NCBI GenBank assembly: GCA_016946835.1
Contig: JACVTC010000115.1
Span: 540,001-604,000 of the forward strand
Source: Neocallimastix lanati (nom. inval.)
Lineage: Eukaryota; Neocallimastigomycota; Neocallimastigomycetes; Neocallimastigales; Neocallimastigaceae
Length of the DNA: 64,000 nt
Direction of reading: 5' to 3'
The notes below the pieces were generated by a model. It was not told the DNA's origin. It worked only from the letters and a program-made list of their open reading frames with translations, and did no database searches. Of the stretch, positions 25,545 to 40,127 are shown piece by piece (position 1 is the first letter of the stretch; every line of letters starts with the position of its first letter). Both the position numbers and the translations under genes were made by a program.

Positions 25545-26040
25545 TTGGAATCAAAAGTGCTCAATTGGTAACATTCGCTTCCTTGAAAATAGATGGCCTG
25601 ATGTTTGCTCAAAAATTTTAGAGAAATAAGATAATTCATCACCTTTTTCCTTATTTTTTTCTGGAATAAAAATTCTACGGTTTCTAATTTGTGTCTTTAT
25701 ATCTTCTAATATTTTATCAACATCGTCTGAAATACTGTATTTTATTTCGGAGAAGTTTATTTGTTTCTCTGGTAGCCTTTTGAATAGATAGTTTAATTTT
25801 TCCCTGTTACTAAGTTTATTATTTAATATTTTAACTTTTGTGTAATGTTTAAAAATTTCTCGATGCATTCTAAGGTTTCTTTATCGCTTTCGGCCTTCAT
25901 GGTTTCAAACCTTCTAAAGAGCTTTGGTATTTCATTGATTTTTTATAATATCATCTATGTTTTTTTTTTTTAGCGTACTCATTTAATTTAGTGCCTTAGA
26001 ATTCTAATATTATTCTAAAAGTCCTAGTATCATTCATGGT
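25545..26040 (-). mobile_element. Ty1/copia-type gag fossil (minus strand)
   Basis: The minus strand encodes a gag-like helical segment with phrases such as KLNYLFKRLPEKQINFSEIKY, typical of copia-type capsid proteins. The leader just to its right shares the motif AAGAGTCTCAT with the element at 3.6 kb. No protease, integrase or RT follows, so this is a broken fragment with at least several interruptions. Assignment rests on pattern only. Confidence 0.45.
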
Positions 26041-27177
26041 AGTTGTCCAACTATTATATAATAATTACTAATTACTAAATTATATAAGAAACAATTAAAT
26101 ACTTATTCCCTAATTCTTAATGTATTTCATATTTATGTATGTATGTATTCAATTGTCGTTAATCTTGAATATTCTAATTATACTAAGTTATTAAAATTTC
26201 TAATTAACTTAGTATTCTAAATTTACTTAAACTTATGGAATCAAATGAGACTCTTAATCTGTTAAAAATTTCATTGTTTTGATAATTTACTAAAATTATT
26301 TATTTGAAGTAATGACTTATGTTTTTAATAATACATAATTTAATGATATTTATACATATAAAATATATTTAATGGTTCATACATTAAATTCATGTTTTCA
26401 TGTTAATTATATAAAAGAGGTTTATAGAAAACAAAAAAAGTTTTTAAACTAAATTCTATTATAAACTATATAAACTATGTATTATTATTATATGTCTTAT
26501 TTATTTTTAATATACTATTTAATATTTAAACTTATCATAAAGTTGTACTAAAATAAAAATATTAAATTGTTAATTAATTTTTAAATTAATAATACCAATT
26601 TTCTGATTATTATGTCTTTTTAAATTGTGATACTACTTTTTGTTTAAAATTTAATTGTTAACTTATTTTAACATATAGTAAACGTAATATAATGTTTATT
26701 TTGGATTTTAATTGCTATAATATAAACTAACCTTATATATATATATTTAAATAATATTATAATATTATTTAAATTTAAATTTTCTATATTAATAATAACT
26801 ATGATTGGATATGCAATATATAGATTAAAAAAAATAGTATTTTTAATAATTTTTATTATTGTATTATACATTTAATATAAATTATCTTTTAATTATTTAT
26901 CATATATATATATAAAAAAAAGAATAAATAGTAATTATTTAGTATATATATAGAGATAGATTTTAAACTTATTTTTAATTAGTAGTGACATAATAAATTT
27001 AATAAAATATTATTTATTTATTTTATTTTATTTTAATTTAAAGTTGTTATTATTATTGATGATTATTAATAGTAAATATTAAAATTGATTATTCATTTTT
27101 GATATATTATTTTTTGAATTTATATAAATCAACTTTTATTTTTGAAATATATTTTAATTTTTTTAAAGTAATCTTCA
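26041..27177. other. Intergenic region upstream of NUP192
   Basis: AT-rich; (TA)n near 26740 and 26907 and TTTTA near 27020. No gene recognised. The minus-strand frame at 26668-26871 is low-complexity Ile/Tyr/Asn and not credible. Confidence 0.55.
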
Positions 27178-30100
27178 ATGAATAGGGAATGGACACCAAA
27201 TAATTTTGGTGTGATACATGATCTTATTTGTGAAGCTTATCATAAACCATCAGTTGAAGATAAACTTCATGAAATTTTATTAAAATATAGACAAGAATTA
27301 ATAAATTTATTGAAAGACCAAAAAAAATCTTCTGAACATAGAACTCAATTACAAAAAGGTATATTTAAGATTGTTTATAAAAGCATATATTAATTAATAT
27401 GATAATTGTTATGATATACACATAAGTATTTATATATATTGCATAAAAATTTATAAAGTATAAATAATTAATTAATCTATGATATTATTTAATTATTTTT
27501 TTTATAATTTATAATTATTTATTCAATATTATAAAATATTAATATTAAAAAAAATTAAATTATTCTGATTATAATTATAAAATTTAATGTTATAATTTTT
27601 TTTATAATATAAAAAATAAATTAAAATTATTTATAAAATAATTTAATATTTTAAATAGAAAAAATTGTCACAATTAAAAATGTTCAACAAAATGCAAATG
27701 AGGAATTTATAAATAGCACGATTTTAATTTCAGATTTATTTAATATTGATGAATATAAAGCTGCAGTTGTACTATATTATGGAATGCAACAACAAGCTCG
27801 TTTAGATAGAACACCATATGAAGCAGCTTGCTATTTATATTATACAGAAAGAAGTTATTTATTAGAATCTTGGAAATTAATAATAAATGGTGCTTATAAT
27901 AATTTATTATCTCAATCAATACGATCATTATTTAGTAATTTTATAGTCAACAACATATACTCTAATGACAATTTTATGTTATTAATAATTGAAACATTAA
28001 AGGATAATAAGAAAAAAATAGAGGAATTTGAATCAAAAATTTCAACAATTAAGCAAGAAACCTCAAAACCAGAACAACCAAATGAACAGAAGAGTAGTAC
28101 ATACTTATCTAAAGATAAAAAAATAGCAATTCTTGAAAGTCAAAAAAATTATTTGGAAAATGAAAGAAAAGATCTTTCATTTATTTTACTTTTAATTTCA
28201 CATTTTCAACAGCTCTCATCTAAAGTTACTATTGAAGTTTTAAAATTATTAAAAGAAACAGATATTAATGATGATATTGCTTTCTATTTACAATCTATCG
28301 TTTTTTCTTCAATAAGAGCAAGACCACAGCATCATAATGAAGAAGAATATGATGAAGTATTAAATCAATATCATATTGAACTTAATAGTCAAAAGAATTT
28401 TATTGAAGAATTTGAAAATATTATTAATCCAAACATTAGTACATCTACAATTTCATCAGTTTCAAATACTGTGTCTGAATGGAAATCAAAAAAAATTCGT
28501 TCAGCATTACTTTTGCAGTGGTCTTTATTTAATTTTTTTATTCCAAGAGGTATTACTCAAGAATTAAATATTTCTGAGGATCATGCAGAAGAGATAGCAA
28601 ATGAAGCTCTTCATTATGGTGTTTTTAATTATTTGAAAACTTGCTTAGAAATTATAGAACATAAAGATATTGATAAATTAGATAAAGTAAATCAAAATCA
28701 AGTTACGAGTAATAGTATTGATAGTCCTCTTAAGAAAAAAGAAAAAGAAATTAAAACCAAAGGTGAAGAAATTATAACAAGAACTTACATTATTGATGAT
28801 GAATTAAAAGGAATTATCTATACAGAATATGATGAATTAGTTGAAGTTTTTATTCAAAAATTTAATAATGGATTAATAAGAACTATTAAGGCTAGAGAGG
28901 AAGATATTGATTCTGTTTCACATATTACCAATACTAGAAATAGTAATAATAACTCTATTGGTTCTTCAAACTCATTAAATGATAATGGAAGTGATTTAAA
29001 TCATGTTTATAGTAGTTTCTTAAAATTTATAACAGTTTTATATAGTAATAGACCAGATTCTGGTTTACATTTTTGGACTATTAGATATTTATCATCATTT
29101 GTAAGAACTTCATCAGAGGCGAGAACGTTTACTGCAAAATGTATTCATTTTGAAATGTTATCGTCATTAGCTACTGGAGAAAAATGTGCGACATATACTT
29201 ATCATGCTTTGGAAGATCGCCAAGATTTCCAGCAATCAATTAATACGACTCTTGTAACATGGAGTGCCTTATTTAAAGCATTAGATTATTATTCAACTTC
29301 ACTTCGTCAGAATCCAGAAAAAACTTTACCACCACAAGAAATTCTTTTATTAAAAGAATTTTTAAAGCTCTTTAAACAAGTAGTTTGTTATTCCTCAGAA
29401 GCAGCTCTTAAATTTTATGAAAATTATAACGCCATCTATAATATTTTTAATTTATTAGTTTGTCGTATTCCTGTAGAATTAAAGGCACTTCTTTTTGATA
29501 TATTAAAATATTTCTGCATTTCAACAGAAAATTATGCTACTGACATATCTTATCAAGTATTTGACTTAATGGAAAAGGTTCAACTTCTTTATATTAATAG
29601 ATCATCTACAAGTAATAATTTAAATTCAAATAATCCAAATTCATTATTTATTCCAGGTAATACTTTGTTATCTCAAAGTACGATTAATCCATTTCAGACT
29701 TCACTTTCTACTTTACATAATGGTGCTCTTTATCAACAGTCAATTCCATGGAAGGATAACAATCATATTCAAAATATATCTTCATTAAAATCTTCTAACA
29801 ATGGTCTTCTTTTTGAATTAGAAGAAATTGAATCCAGAAATGAAACTTATCCAGAAATTATAGCTTTTATTAATTTATTGAATGTATTAGTTCAAAATCT
29901 TTGTCTTTCTTCAACAACACATATTGATTATAATTATAATTCAATTGGATTGGAACCATATATTGAATTTGTTGTAGAGCATGTTTATTTGAAAGTTGAA
30001 AGTAGAAGTTATATACATCCTAAAGAAAAGTGGGTGATTATTGAAGCCTGTTTGAATTTATTTGAAAATTGTTTAGCTACATTTGATATTACCAATATTA

Positions 30101-33100
30101 CGATTTCAGTAAATAATGTTAATAATAATAAAAATACAAATTCTTCATTTGAACAAAATAGTAATAATATTAATAATATTAATTATAATATTTCAAACAC
30201 TATTAATTCCAATTTTCCAATAAATACAAATACGTATTCATTTAAAAGTACTAATGATAGTAATTCATCAAATATGGTAAATTCAACCAACCAGGCCCAA
30301 TCTTTATTACTTAATGAACTTAATATTATTGTTCATCATCCAGGTTATTTCATTTTAACTCAAATTTTATCAGGTTCTAGTATTTTAGATAGAATGTTTG
30401 AAATTTTAAGTATTGGTGTGAACTCATTAAATGATAATACTATGAAAACTTATAAGTATCCGAAATCTATTCTTCATATTCTTAGGATATTTATGCAAGT
30501 ATTTATCTTACAAAATAAATTCTTAGATCAAATTGTACCTGAAATTATTAATTTAAATGTTGATTCTAATATATCTCCGTCCATGACATATCTTGATCAA
30601 TTACTTCTTTTTAATAGTGATATAATTATTAAGATAGCAATGTTGATTAATTGCCATAAATATCATGAAATTTGTTTATATACTGTAAAAATTATGTATA
30701 TTTTATCAATTTCTCCATTCTTTACTGAATCTTTTGAATCTTCTATGTTTGATAATAACACTCATGATATTAATCGTATTGTTTACCTTTTAAGTCGTTG
30801 TAGTGAAAGTAGTCAAATCATAAATGGTTTTGTTGAACATATCGAATTAGATGAGCCAGAACATGAATCTTATTATAATAATCAATATCTTACAGGGATG
30901 AACTTGATTCAAAAATCATTATTTAAGAATACTAATAATACTAGTTCATTATTAGGTGCTTTATTTAGCAATAAAAAGAATAAATATATAAATTTAAGCA
31001 ATTCAACAAAGTTAAATTATGTTCTTTCTAAATATGGTGAAGTAAGTGCAAATAATGATTTTGTTGAAGAAGAAGAAGAGGAAAAACCTGGCATCATACA
31101 TTCTGTTCGCTTAGCAATTGTTGATTTATTATTAAAAAATGAGTTATCCTCTAAAAATACACCTACTTTGGCTCATTTTCTTCTTGGATATGATGTTAAA
31201 CATTTTCTTTCCGATTCAGAAATTTCTGATCCTATGGTATCTACTACCCAAATTGCCTGTCTTCATGTTATATTAGATTTACTTAGGCCTATTGAAAATA
31301 ATTTAGTTGATAGTAGTATAAACAATAATTATAGTAGTTTAGCTTTTGGTAATGATTCCGTTAGTAACATTGAAAATTGGATTAATACTATTGAACCACT
31401 TACTATTCGCCATCCAATTCTAAGTGAAATGTGTTACGAATTAATATATCATCTTTGTGTTAATCCAAATACTAGTTCCACTACTATGAGATATCTACGT
31501 ACAAGAGAGGATTTCTTCTATCGTCAAATTAAATCAATGCCAATTCATTTCGACTTACCTCAAATTCCAGAATATAGTGATAAGGATATAAATGAACTTC
31601 AGAATTTGCAACCTAATATGTCTACTCTTTATGCACAAATTCATCAACGTGCTTGGTTAATGAAAACTATTGCATTGGAATTACATACTACTACTACATC
31701 TGGACGTCGCTCACAGACTCAAAGATTATTACAAGTATTATTTGATATTCCTCAACCAGGTGATATTCAAAGTCATGATATGGACTATGAAATGAATTAT
31801 AATAGTTTGGAATATAGTAATAATAGTTATAAAAATTCTAATAAAGCAAATTATAATAAAGTATATGAACAACCGTTAGTTAGAATGTTAGAGATATTAA
31901 ATTCATTAGATTCATTAATAAATAATAATCTTCTTAAAATAAATGAATCATTTAATATCCCATTTAGTGGTGATTCTAGCACTTCAGAACCATTTACTGA
32001 AGAAGAACTTTCTAATATTGATTTTTCATCATGCTTAATTCGTAATGAAAGAGGATGTTTTATATATGATCTTAGAAGAGTTTATTCTTTATTAATTGAA
32101 AGCCAAGAAAAAGGACAAATCAATATATTTATTGATGATATTAAATTTATTTTACAAAAGATTTTAGTTATTAACCATTCTAGAGAGCTTCAACATGCTC
32201 GAGCTCATTGCATTGAAGCTTGGAGACAAATTATGGAAACCTCATTTTTAGAATGTTATAGTTTATTAAGTTCAGATAATCGTGGGGCTTTGCTTTATGA
32301 ATTTATTTCTACATTATTAAGTAAAATGACGAAGGAAACCGATATTAATGTAACTGAAAGTCTTTCGAAGGTTGTTGTTGCTTTAATGTCACAACTGACT
32401 AGAGGAACAGATGATAAAGAATTGAGTAGTGTAGATTCAACTTCTATTAAATATGAATTACCAATTGATGTATTACGCATTATTCTTCGTGGTATTTTAG
32501 GTAGTATTAATCAACCTGGAATACTAGCAACTACTCGTGGCTTCCTTTATACTGTATTGCTGAATTATTTAGAATTTACAGATAAAAATGAACATATGAA
32601 AAAAGATAACTTTAATTCTCTTAATATGAATTATACCCAAAATTATTTAAATGAGGAAGATAATAATTATCTTCAAAATCATTATTTATTTGAAAATAAT
32701 TATGATGATGTTATTATAGAAAATCACTCTATCATAGAATCATATGGAGATGATTTCTTAGAAATTGTTTGCCGTGATGCTTCTGATGGTCCAGAGCTTT
32801 GGAAGAATACAGCATTTGCATTATTAGATTCTTTATGTAAATTAGATGAAAAGATTTTTGAAATTAAAAGGAGAAAAGGTGAAGAATTATGTCAAAATTA
32901 TGTTCTTTCATTTTTAGTACGTAGAAATTTCCTAAGTCATTTTGTTGGTAATCTTAAAAGGGATGATGAAAAATTAAGAAATATTATTCAAAATAATTTT
33001 ATGGAAGATTCAATTGTATCATTATTTACTTTTGAAGCAAAAATGACACTTTTTTTAAGAATATGCCAGAGCCGCGAAGGGGTTAAAAAACTTATTGAAA

Positions 33101-33771
33101 ATGGTATTTTAGAAAATTTAATTGATTGTTCTTACTTGGATTATAGACCAGAAATTGATACTAATTTTGATACTTTCCTTCATCCTACTAGTGAAAGATA
33201 TCATCAGCTTTTGGTTCCAACTTTAAGATTATTGGTGTGTATAATGAGTATTGTTGGTAAAGATAATCGTATTGCTTTATCAAGAATGGTATCATTTATG
33301 AATGCTCATCAAGATGTTATTGTTGCTATTTTAAAAGATAAACTTTCTGCTATAACTTTGACCTCTTTGGAAGAAATATTTTTAGTAACTGCTTTGTTCC
33401 CATATCTTGCAAATGATACTAATTTAATGGAGAAACAACTATTTGGTCCAGGTAATATTTCATTCCATTCTTTACTTCTAAATCTTTTAAGTAAATATTC
33501 TCTTCCAGAACGTTGGATTAATAAATTACAACCTGTTACGGAGTTTGAAAAAGGCCGTGGTCAAATGACTACATTTATTTTAGGCCGTTCAATGGATAGC
33601 TCTATTTTCCATTATGATGCTCAATTCTTTGCTAAAAAGATATGTATGAATATATTGTCTTACGCCCAAGTAGTTACATCAAGTATGTTTTTCTTCTTCT
33701 TCTTATTATTATTTCTGTTATTGTTAATATGTTTTTTTAAATATTTTATTTATTAATAATTATATATATAA

Positions 33772-33807
<36 letters not shown>

Positions 33808-35049
33808 TGTAGATTTATCTATTACTTTAAAGCCGATATTTACATATGCTATATCACCATCCAAGGAATCTGAAAAAGTACAGGGATCTTCAGGTATATT
33901 AATAATTATTGCTATTAATAAAAGTTTATATATTTTTTTAAATATTTTACTAACATTTAACATTTTATATTTGTTAAATATTTATACTATAATTTATATA
34001 GCTATATATCCACCACCATCACTTGCTTTATTAATTACTTTTATTCGTAATACAATTGATTCGTATTATCAAGCAGTTAATGATTATAAGGAACTTTCTT
34101 TAAAATTAAAAGATATTCATAATTTAACAACGGAAGAAATTAATGAAGTAATTATTATTATATTATTTAGATTTAGAAAAATATAATAAAAATGAAATAT
34201 ATCACATATTCTTATTATTTTATTTTTATTCTTATTAATATTAAATATTATATTTATAATATTTAAAGATTATCTATGTTTTCTTTGATGTTAATAGTAA
34301 GGATTATTCACCTAATCGTAAACAACAATTAGCATTAAATGAAATTAAAAAGGCTATAGTCAGAAAATCGAAAGAGATTTTAGCTTTATTTTGTATGTAT
34401 AAATAATATATTTTGACTTGTATTAGCATTTTTTTTTTCTTATATGATCAATAAACTGGGGTTTTGTATTAACTATTTCAAAATATTAAAATATTTACAT
34501 AACATAAATTATAGATATAATTGAGCACATACTATTACTTTTCTGGAGACATCTTCAATACTATTTATCATTTTATGCCCCAAAATCTATTGATATATAT
34601 TCAGAATATAATACCATGGTATATAATGGAATTACAGATTTGAATTCAAGTGATAAGGGATTCTATCCGACTTATGAAGAATTAGAAAAATTAAAAATGA
34701 ATGCACCATTAATATTTGGACCAATATTGAATAAATTATCACAAATTGAATTAGTAAGTTTTATATAATCTTTTTTTTTTATTAAATAGTATTTTGTTAT
34801 ATAAATTAATAATTATAAACATAAAATTTAAATTTTTAATATATTTATTTATTCATTAATCATTTTATTTTTATATTTATATTTTTATTTATATTTATTT
34901 TATTTTATTATATTTATTTTTTTAAATATTAATACTAATCAATTTAGACTTATGATATCGCTATTAATAGTAAGACAAGAAACAATTTTATACAGATATT
35001 AGTCCGTTGTATTAGATCATTAAACATAGGAAATGAATTTACAAATTAA
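27178..35049 (+). CDS. NUP192: Nuclear pore scaffold nucleoporin Nup192/Nup205 (7 exons)
   Basis: Large alpha-solenoid nucleoporin of the inner ring of the nuclear pore, partner of Nic96 and Nup53 in known systems. Exons: 27178-27358, 27659-33682, 33813-33893, 34002-34147, 34269-34392, 34515-34753 and 34948-35049; 6897 nt, 2298 aa, phases close. Family signs: an N-terminal helix set (EYKAAVVLYYGMQQQARLD, YEAACYLYYTERSYLLES) and, near residues 1760-2000, motifs shared with animal NUP205: CRDASDGPELWKNTAFALLD, FEAKMTLFLRICQ, CSYLDYRPEIDTNFD and HPTSERYHQLLVPTLRLL. It is longer than most relatives (about 1700-2050 aa) because of Asn/Ser-rich inserts, for example around residues 880-940. One 6-kb exon holds most of the protein and five small introns crowd the 3' end; the last has a classic TACTAAT branch site. 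Function is inferred from the family. Confidence 0.88.
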
Positions 35050-35580
35050 TCGTTATAATTTGGAATTTAAAATAATTAAAATTCTATATTTATCATATTT
35101 ATTAATTATTTTAGTTTATATATATTTATATTTTTTTTATTTTTTTTAAAAATATTTTATTTAATAATATTCTTTATAAGTTAATAATATTCTATAATAA
35201 ATTTTATTTTTATTTTAAAATATTCACAAGTATCATAAAAAAATAATAAAATAAATAAAAATAAGTATAAAAATATAGAAAATATGAATATATTTATAAA
35301 ATTAAGATGCATGAATTGAAATAATTATTATCTGTATATTTATAATATTATATTACTATTCAGTTATGATAATTATATGTATATGTATTTATTTTTAATT
35401 TTATTTATTTATTTATTTATTTTTTTTTTTTAAAATTTGCAAAAGGTTGTTTTTAATTTTGTATTTATATTTCAGTTCTCCATTATTTTCTTGCTAGCTT
35501 GATTATTTGTATAAATTTTAGCAGCTATCCATTTATTTATAATTTTTTTTATTATATTTCAAATCCATAATATTTTCTTT
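35050..35580. other. AT-rich spacer after NUP192
   Basis: Contains T-rich tracts and (ATTT)n; no gene seen. Confidence 0.55.
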
Positions 35581-35584
35581 ATAT

Positions 35585-36060
35585 TTTCGGAAGTGCTTAT
35601 GTATTCTAATTCTTCAGTAGACATAGCAACGCTTGCTTGTTTCTTGGACAACCAGCATATCGGAATTGTTCTCATGAGTATTATTCCTTCAGAGGTAGAT
35701 TTTCTATCTTTCAAACAGCCCGCAAAATCAGAGTCGGTATATGTAGTAAGCTCCCTTTTCCATTAAATTTTATTTTAAATTATTTTGTACTGTTAATATA
35801 TTTAGAATCTTTATTATTTTGTTTCAATCTAATATAGTTGGATTTTCGCATTTTCTTGAAGCTTTATTCACTGCGAAGTCTATATTAGGTTTTGTACACT
35901 TTGAAAGGTATATTAAAGAATCTATTCCACTCTTGTAGATTGCTATATCGAAAGGTTTATTGTTTTCTGATATTTTATTATCACCAGTACATGGTGTTTT
36001 TCTTTTCTTTGTATTTTCGATATTAAATTTATATAATATATTATTTATAAATGCCATGAG
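35585..36060 (-). mobile_element. Ty1/copia-type RT/RNase H fossil (minus strand)
   Basis: The minus strand encodes the end of a copia reverse transcriptase (SLIYLSKCTKPNIDFAVNKA) followed by RNase H phrases (YTDSDFAG, DRKSTSEG, AMSTEELEYI). It is cut off on its RT side exactly where the plus-strand LINE begins, suggesting the LINE inserted into it. Broken fragment with at least a few interruptions; no LTR delimited. Confidence 0.7.
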
Positions 36061-36061
36061 A

Positions 36062-38020
36062 TTATTTTTAACAAAATTTAGGAAGGTTCTTTTCCTAATG
36101 AATGGAACTCTGCATCTATTATTTCTTTTCCAAAGAAAGGAGATCTTTTTAAATGTAATAATTATAGAGGTATCTCACTTATCAACGGCGGTCTTAAAAT
36201 TCTAACGAAAATAGTCATAGATAGAATCTCTAAATATGCTTTTGAACATTGGACCTGAACAGTTTGGTTTTCGTATTCATGAAGAATATATCAGTCTCTA
36301 CATTTCTACTGGAGAAATATGTTAAAGAAGAAAATTTAAAGGTGAATTCACATATATAGCTTTTCTTGATTTGAAAAAAGCCTACGACTCTATTCCCATT
36401 TTCAACATTCTTACAAAAATCTTTCACCTTGGTATCAGTGACAAATGTTTTGATTTCATTTCTAAGCTCTATCTTACTTCTAAAGCTAGAGCTCGTTACC
36501 TTAATATGTTATCAAATGAATTTCCTATTCATCGTGATGTTAGATAAGGTTGCCCGTTATCACCAATTTTATTTAATTTATTCATTAATGATATTTTAAA
36601 CAATTATGATAAATATGGTGTTAATATTGGTAATAAAAAATGTGTTGTGGTGGTATTTTAGCTGATGATATTGTTCTTATAGCCCCTAGTGAAAGAAAAA
36701 TGAAGGCTCTACTTCGTCATGTTTTTGTTGGGCCAATAAAAATGAAATGTCTTTTGGTATCAATAAATGAGTTACAATGGCTATTAAATTCTTAAATTTT
36801 GTTTCATATACTGGTAATGGAGAACCTACATTTCACCACGGTATGTATTCTATCCCTAAAGAATCTGTGTATATTTACTTAGATATCCCATTCAGTAATG
36901 ATCTTTCCCTTGAGCCATTATCACTTATATGATACTAAAGTTAGAAAATCCTTATTTTCTATTTCTAGTTTTTTATCCAATAATAAAGTTCCATTAACTT
37001 TTAAAAGGCCTATTATTCAATCAAATATTATTAGCAAAGCTTTATATTTTGCTCCCATTTTTGGGTTTAAATAGAAACAATTCTAAGAATGTACAATCCT
37101 TAATTAACAATGAATTGCTGTGGTGTATTGATTCTGACTCCTCGAACAAGGAAGATTATCTTAGTATTGAAAAGAAGAAAAAATGTAAGAGTTATTTCAA
37201 AAGGAACTCAACGGTTAGTGTTTATACCTTATCTCGTGATTTTCTAGTATTTCCAATTGCTGGCTTTTGTGCTTCTCTTCAAATAACATGTTTTTGTAAA
37301 TGGAGAAATTCAAAATGTCTCATTAAAGATCTCATAAACTATATCCTTCCATGCCACGTTATTTTTGGTCGAAAAAATCACTGGTGCTCTACGAGAAAAT
37401 TAAGAAAAAGAATATCACTAAATTCAAAGATGTTATTGAATCATATTGGTCTGATGTTGGTTAATTTCAAGGAATTAAAGGTACGAATTACGATAACTTC
37501 AAATTTATAAATACTATAAATTTATTCAAGCTCAGCCTTAAATACCCTTATTTAAGTTTAGGTTTTAACTGGATCTTAAGATTAAGAGCTGCTTACAAAT
37601 ATATTACCACTATTGCAATTGGAAGTGGTAGAGTTTCTGATGATTGTCCTAAATTCTGTCCTTGCTGTGGAAAAGGTGAACAGTCTTTTATCCATTGGAT
37701 ATTTAAATGCTCTACCTATTCTTTATGTCGATGTAAATCTATAGATTTTATCGATGACCTTTTCATTTTATATGTCAATAAAGTAAGGAATCTTTCATTA
37801 CTTTTTTCTTATTCTAATATTTTAGAATATGAAAATTTCATAAATAGGTATATTTATATATTCCTTCTTGGTGGAATTTCAGTTTTAGATGAGCTACAAT
37901 TCGATACTGAAGAACTGAGACATTAAGTGAACAACTCAAAAAAGTTCACAGGGGTATACTATTCTGTATATTGTGGGGCTTGCGGAATATCTTGCTAATA
38001 CAATACCGATCTAATGAAAA
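36062..38020 (+). mobile_element. 5'-truncated LINE (non-LTR retrotransposon), copy C
   Basis: The sequence begins inside the RT domain: FPNEWNSASIISFPKKGDLF and NNYRGISLINGGLKILTKI (36080-36210), EQFGFR, AFLDLKKAYDSIP (about 36357-36395), the RDVR-GCPLSPILFNLF block (36535-36580) and ADDIVLIAPSE (about 36662-36694). A thumb region follows, then a C-terminal zinc knuckle C-x2-C-x8-H-x4-C (CPCCGKGEQSFIHWIFKC, about 37660-37713) and the tail LGGISVLDELQFD. A stop occupies the conserved Gln of RQGCPLSP and there are many frame changes, so it is dead. Endonuclease and ORF1 are missing. The 3' end matches copies A and B. The exact clade cannot be given. Confidence 0.8.
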
Positions 38021-38149
38021 TGAAAAAATAGATGATATAATGATTAATAATGATAAAATTAGTTATCTCTATTCTTCCAGAAACGACCATTACCTCCAAG
38101 TTCTCTAGATTTTAAAGCGGTTATTCTTTCTACTATTAGAACCTATTGA

Positions 38150-39420
38150 AGAAAGTAAGATACTAATTGCACCTTTATGATCCAGTCTAATTATTTTGAT
38201 TCTTTTAATAGATATTGAGAATCAATTTGTTGCATTAATAAAATTACTGGATTAATTCTATTAAAAATAAATTAAATAATTTATATTCAAACGAAATTAT
38301 GACATTTATTTCAAAAGCTCTTCCAGGTAAAAACATTATTTTTACTAGATGGGTATTTAATACTAAAAGATATAGTAATAATTTTACTTATGAATATAAA
38401 ATTCATTTTATTACCAGAAGTTTACTCAAAATATGGGGCATTGATTATAATACTAATTATTAACTTTCAATAAATATTAATAGTTTTAAATTCATTTTTG
38501 TATTATCTGCTGCTTTTCACTGGGATATCTTCCAACTTGATATTAAGACTGCTTATCTTAATACTTCTCTCTATAAATATATTTAAACTACCATTCTTAA
38601 AGGAAATATGAACTTTGAGAAGGGATATTGAAACTTAACAAAGACTTATATGACCTTAAGCAATCAAATAGACAATGATATGAAACAATAAGAAAATTTT
38701 TAATTAATAATATTTTTAAATAAATAAAAGCCAAATAATGTATATTCAAAAATACAGTAGTATATAATAAAACTAAATGTACAATTGTACTCTACGTTGA
38801 TGATATGATTATTGCTGAAGAAAGAAAATACATCAAAGAAATAATAACAAAAATTAAAAGAAAATTCAAAATATCAAATTTCGAACTAATCAAATGTATT
38901 TTAGAAATTAAATTAGAAAAACAAAATAATAGTTATGTTGAATTTATCTTGCTTATTTAAATAAAAATTTTTTAAGAAATTACATAAGCGATACTCGAAA
39001 AAGAAAAACAATTTACACAGAAGACAACGGCATATCTGAAAATAAAAAACCTTATAACAAAACAATATAAAAAAATGAAATTAGATCTCTGATTTATTTA
39101 TCAAAATATTCAAAACCAAAAATTTCATTTGCCCTAAATGAGGCTTCCGGGAAAAGTGGACAACTAATAATTTCAGACTGGAACAAAGTAATAAACATTT
39201 TAAAATTTATAAATAATACAAAAGATTATCAAATTTAATATGATGGAAAGGGTGAATCAATTGCATATAGATTTCGAAAGTAATAAGATTGATAGAAAAT
39301 CTACTTTATGTGGTATTATTTTTATGGGAAAAAGCTCTATATGCTGAATATCTAAAAAGCAATCATGTGTTCCTACTTCTACCGCAGAAGCTAAACTGAA
39401 AACATGTTAGTTTATATATA
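38150..39420 (+). mobile_element. Ty1/copia-type RT/RNase H fossil (plus strand)
   Basis: The plus strand reads copia RT phrases (RWVFNTKRYS, HWDIFQLDIKTAYLNTSLY, KDLYDLKQS, YVDDMI) followed by RNase H phrases ending in the CWISKKQSCVPTSTAEAK motif near 39395. Its orientation is opposite to the copia fragment on the other side of the LINE, so the two are separate insertions. Broken, with about ten or more interruptions. Confidence 0.7.
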
Positions 39421-40093
39421 ACAAAAGATTCAAATGGTGCAAAAATATTAAAATTTATAAATAATATCTTTTTATAACAATTATAACAATTTCATTTGAT
39501 GGGGTGATAACTAATTAATAATTATAATTTATATTGATTCATATTATTTTATGTATTTATTATGTGATTTAAATATATTTATATTTATATTTTATGTAAT
39601 TTAGTTAATACCTTTAATACCTTTATTATATGTTGTATAAATTAATGTTAAAAATCATTTTAAATATATTGTGTTACTGTGTAACTTGTATATATGTAAC
39701 AAATATATTCACGTGATATATATTCAATATAAAATATTGTAAATGTATTATCCACTATTTTAAAGTAGAAAACTTGATATTATTAAATAATCTTTATATA
39801 ATCATTGATTTATTTTAAATTATCCATCTCCTGATGTTATTCATGAAGCGTATTTAAATAATGATTTAGATGATTCAAGACATTCATAACTGTAAATTTT
39901 ATCTTTTTATTTTATTTGATTTAATTAATTTTTTTATTTTTTACTTTTTTTTGTATTAATATTTAAAATTGTTATTATTCATATTAAATATGTGAAAAAT
40001 GAAAAATAATATATATTTTAATAATAATTAAAAATGAACATTGTTATAAATATTTATACTAAAATATAAAATTATTAAATCAAAAGCAATAAT

Positions 40094-40127
<34 letters not shown>

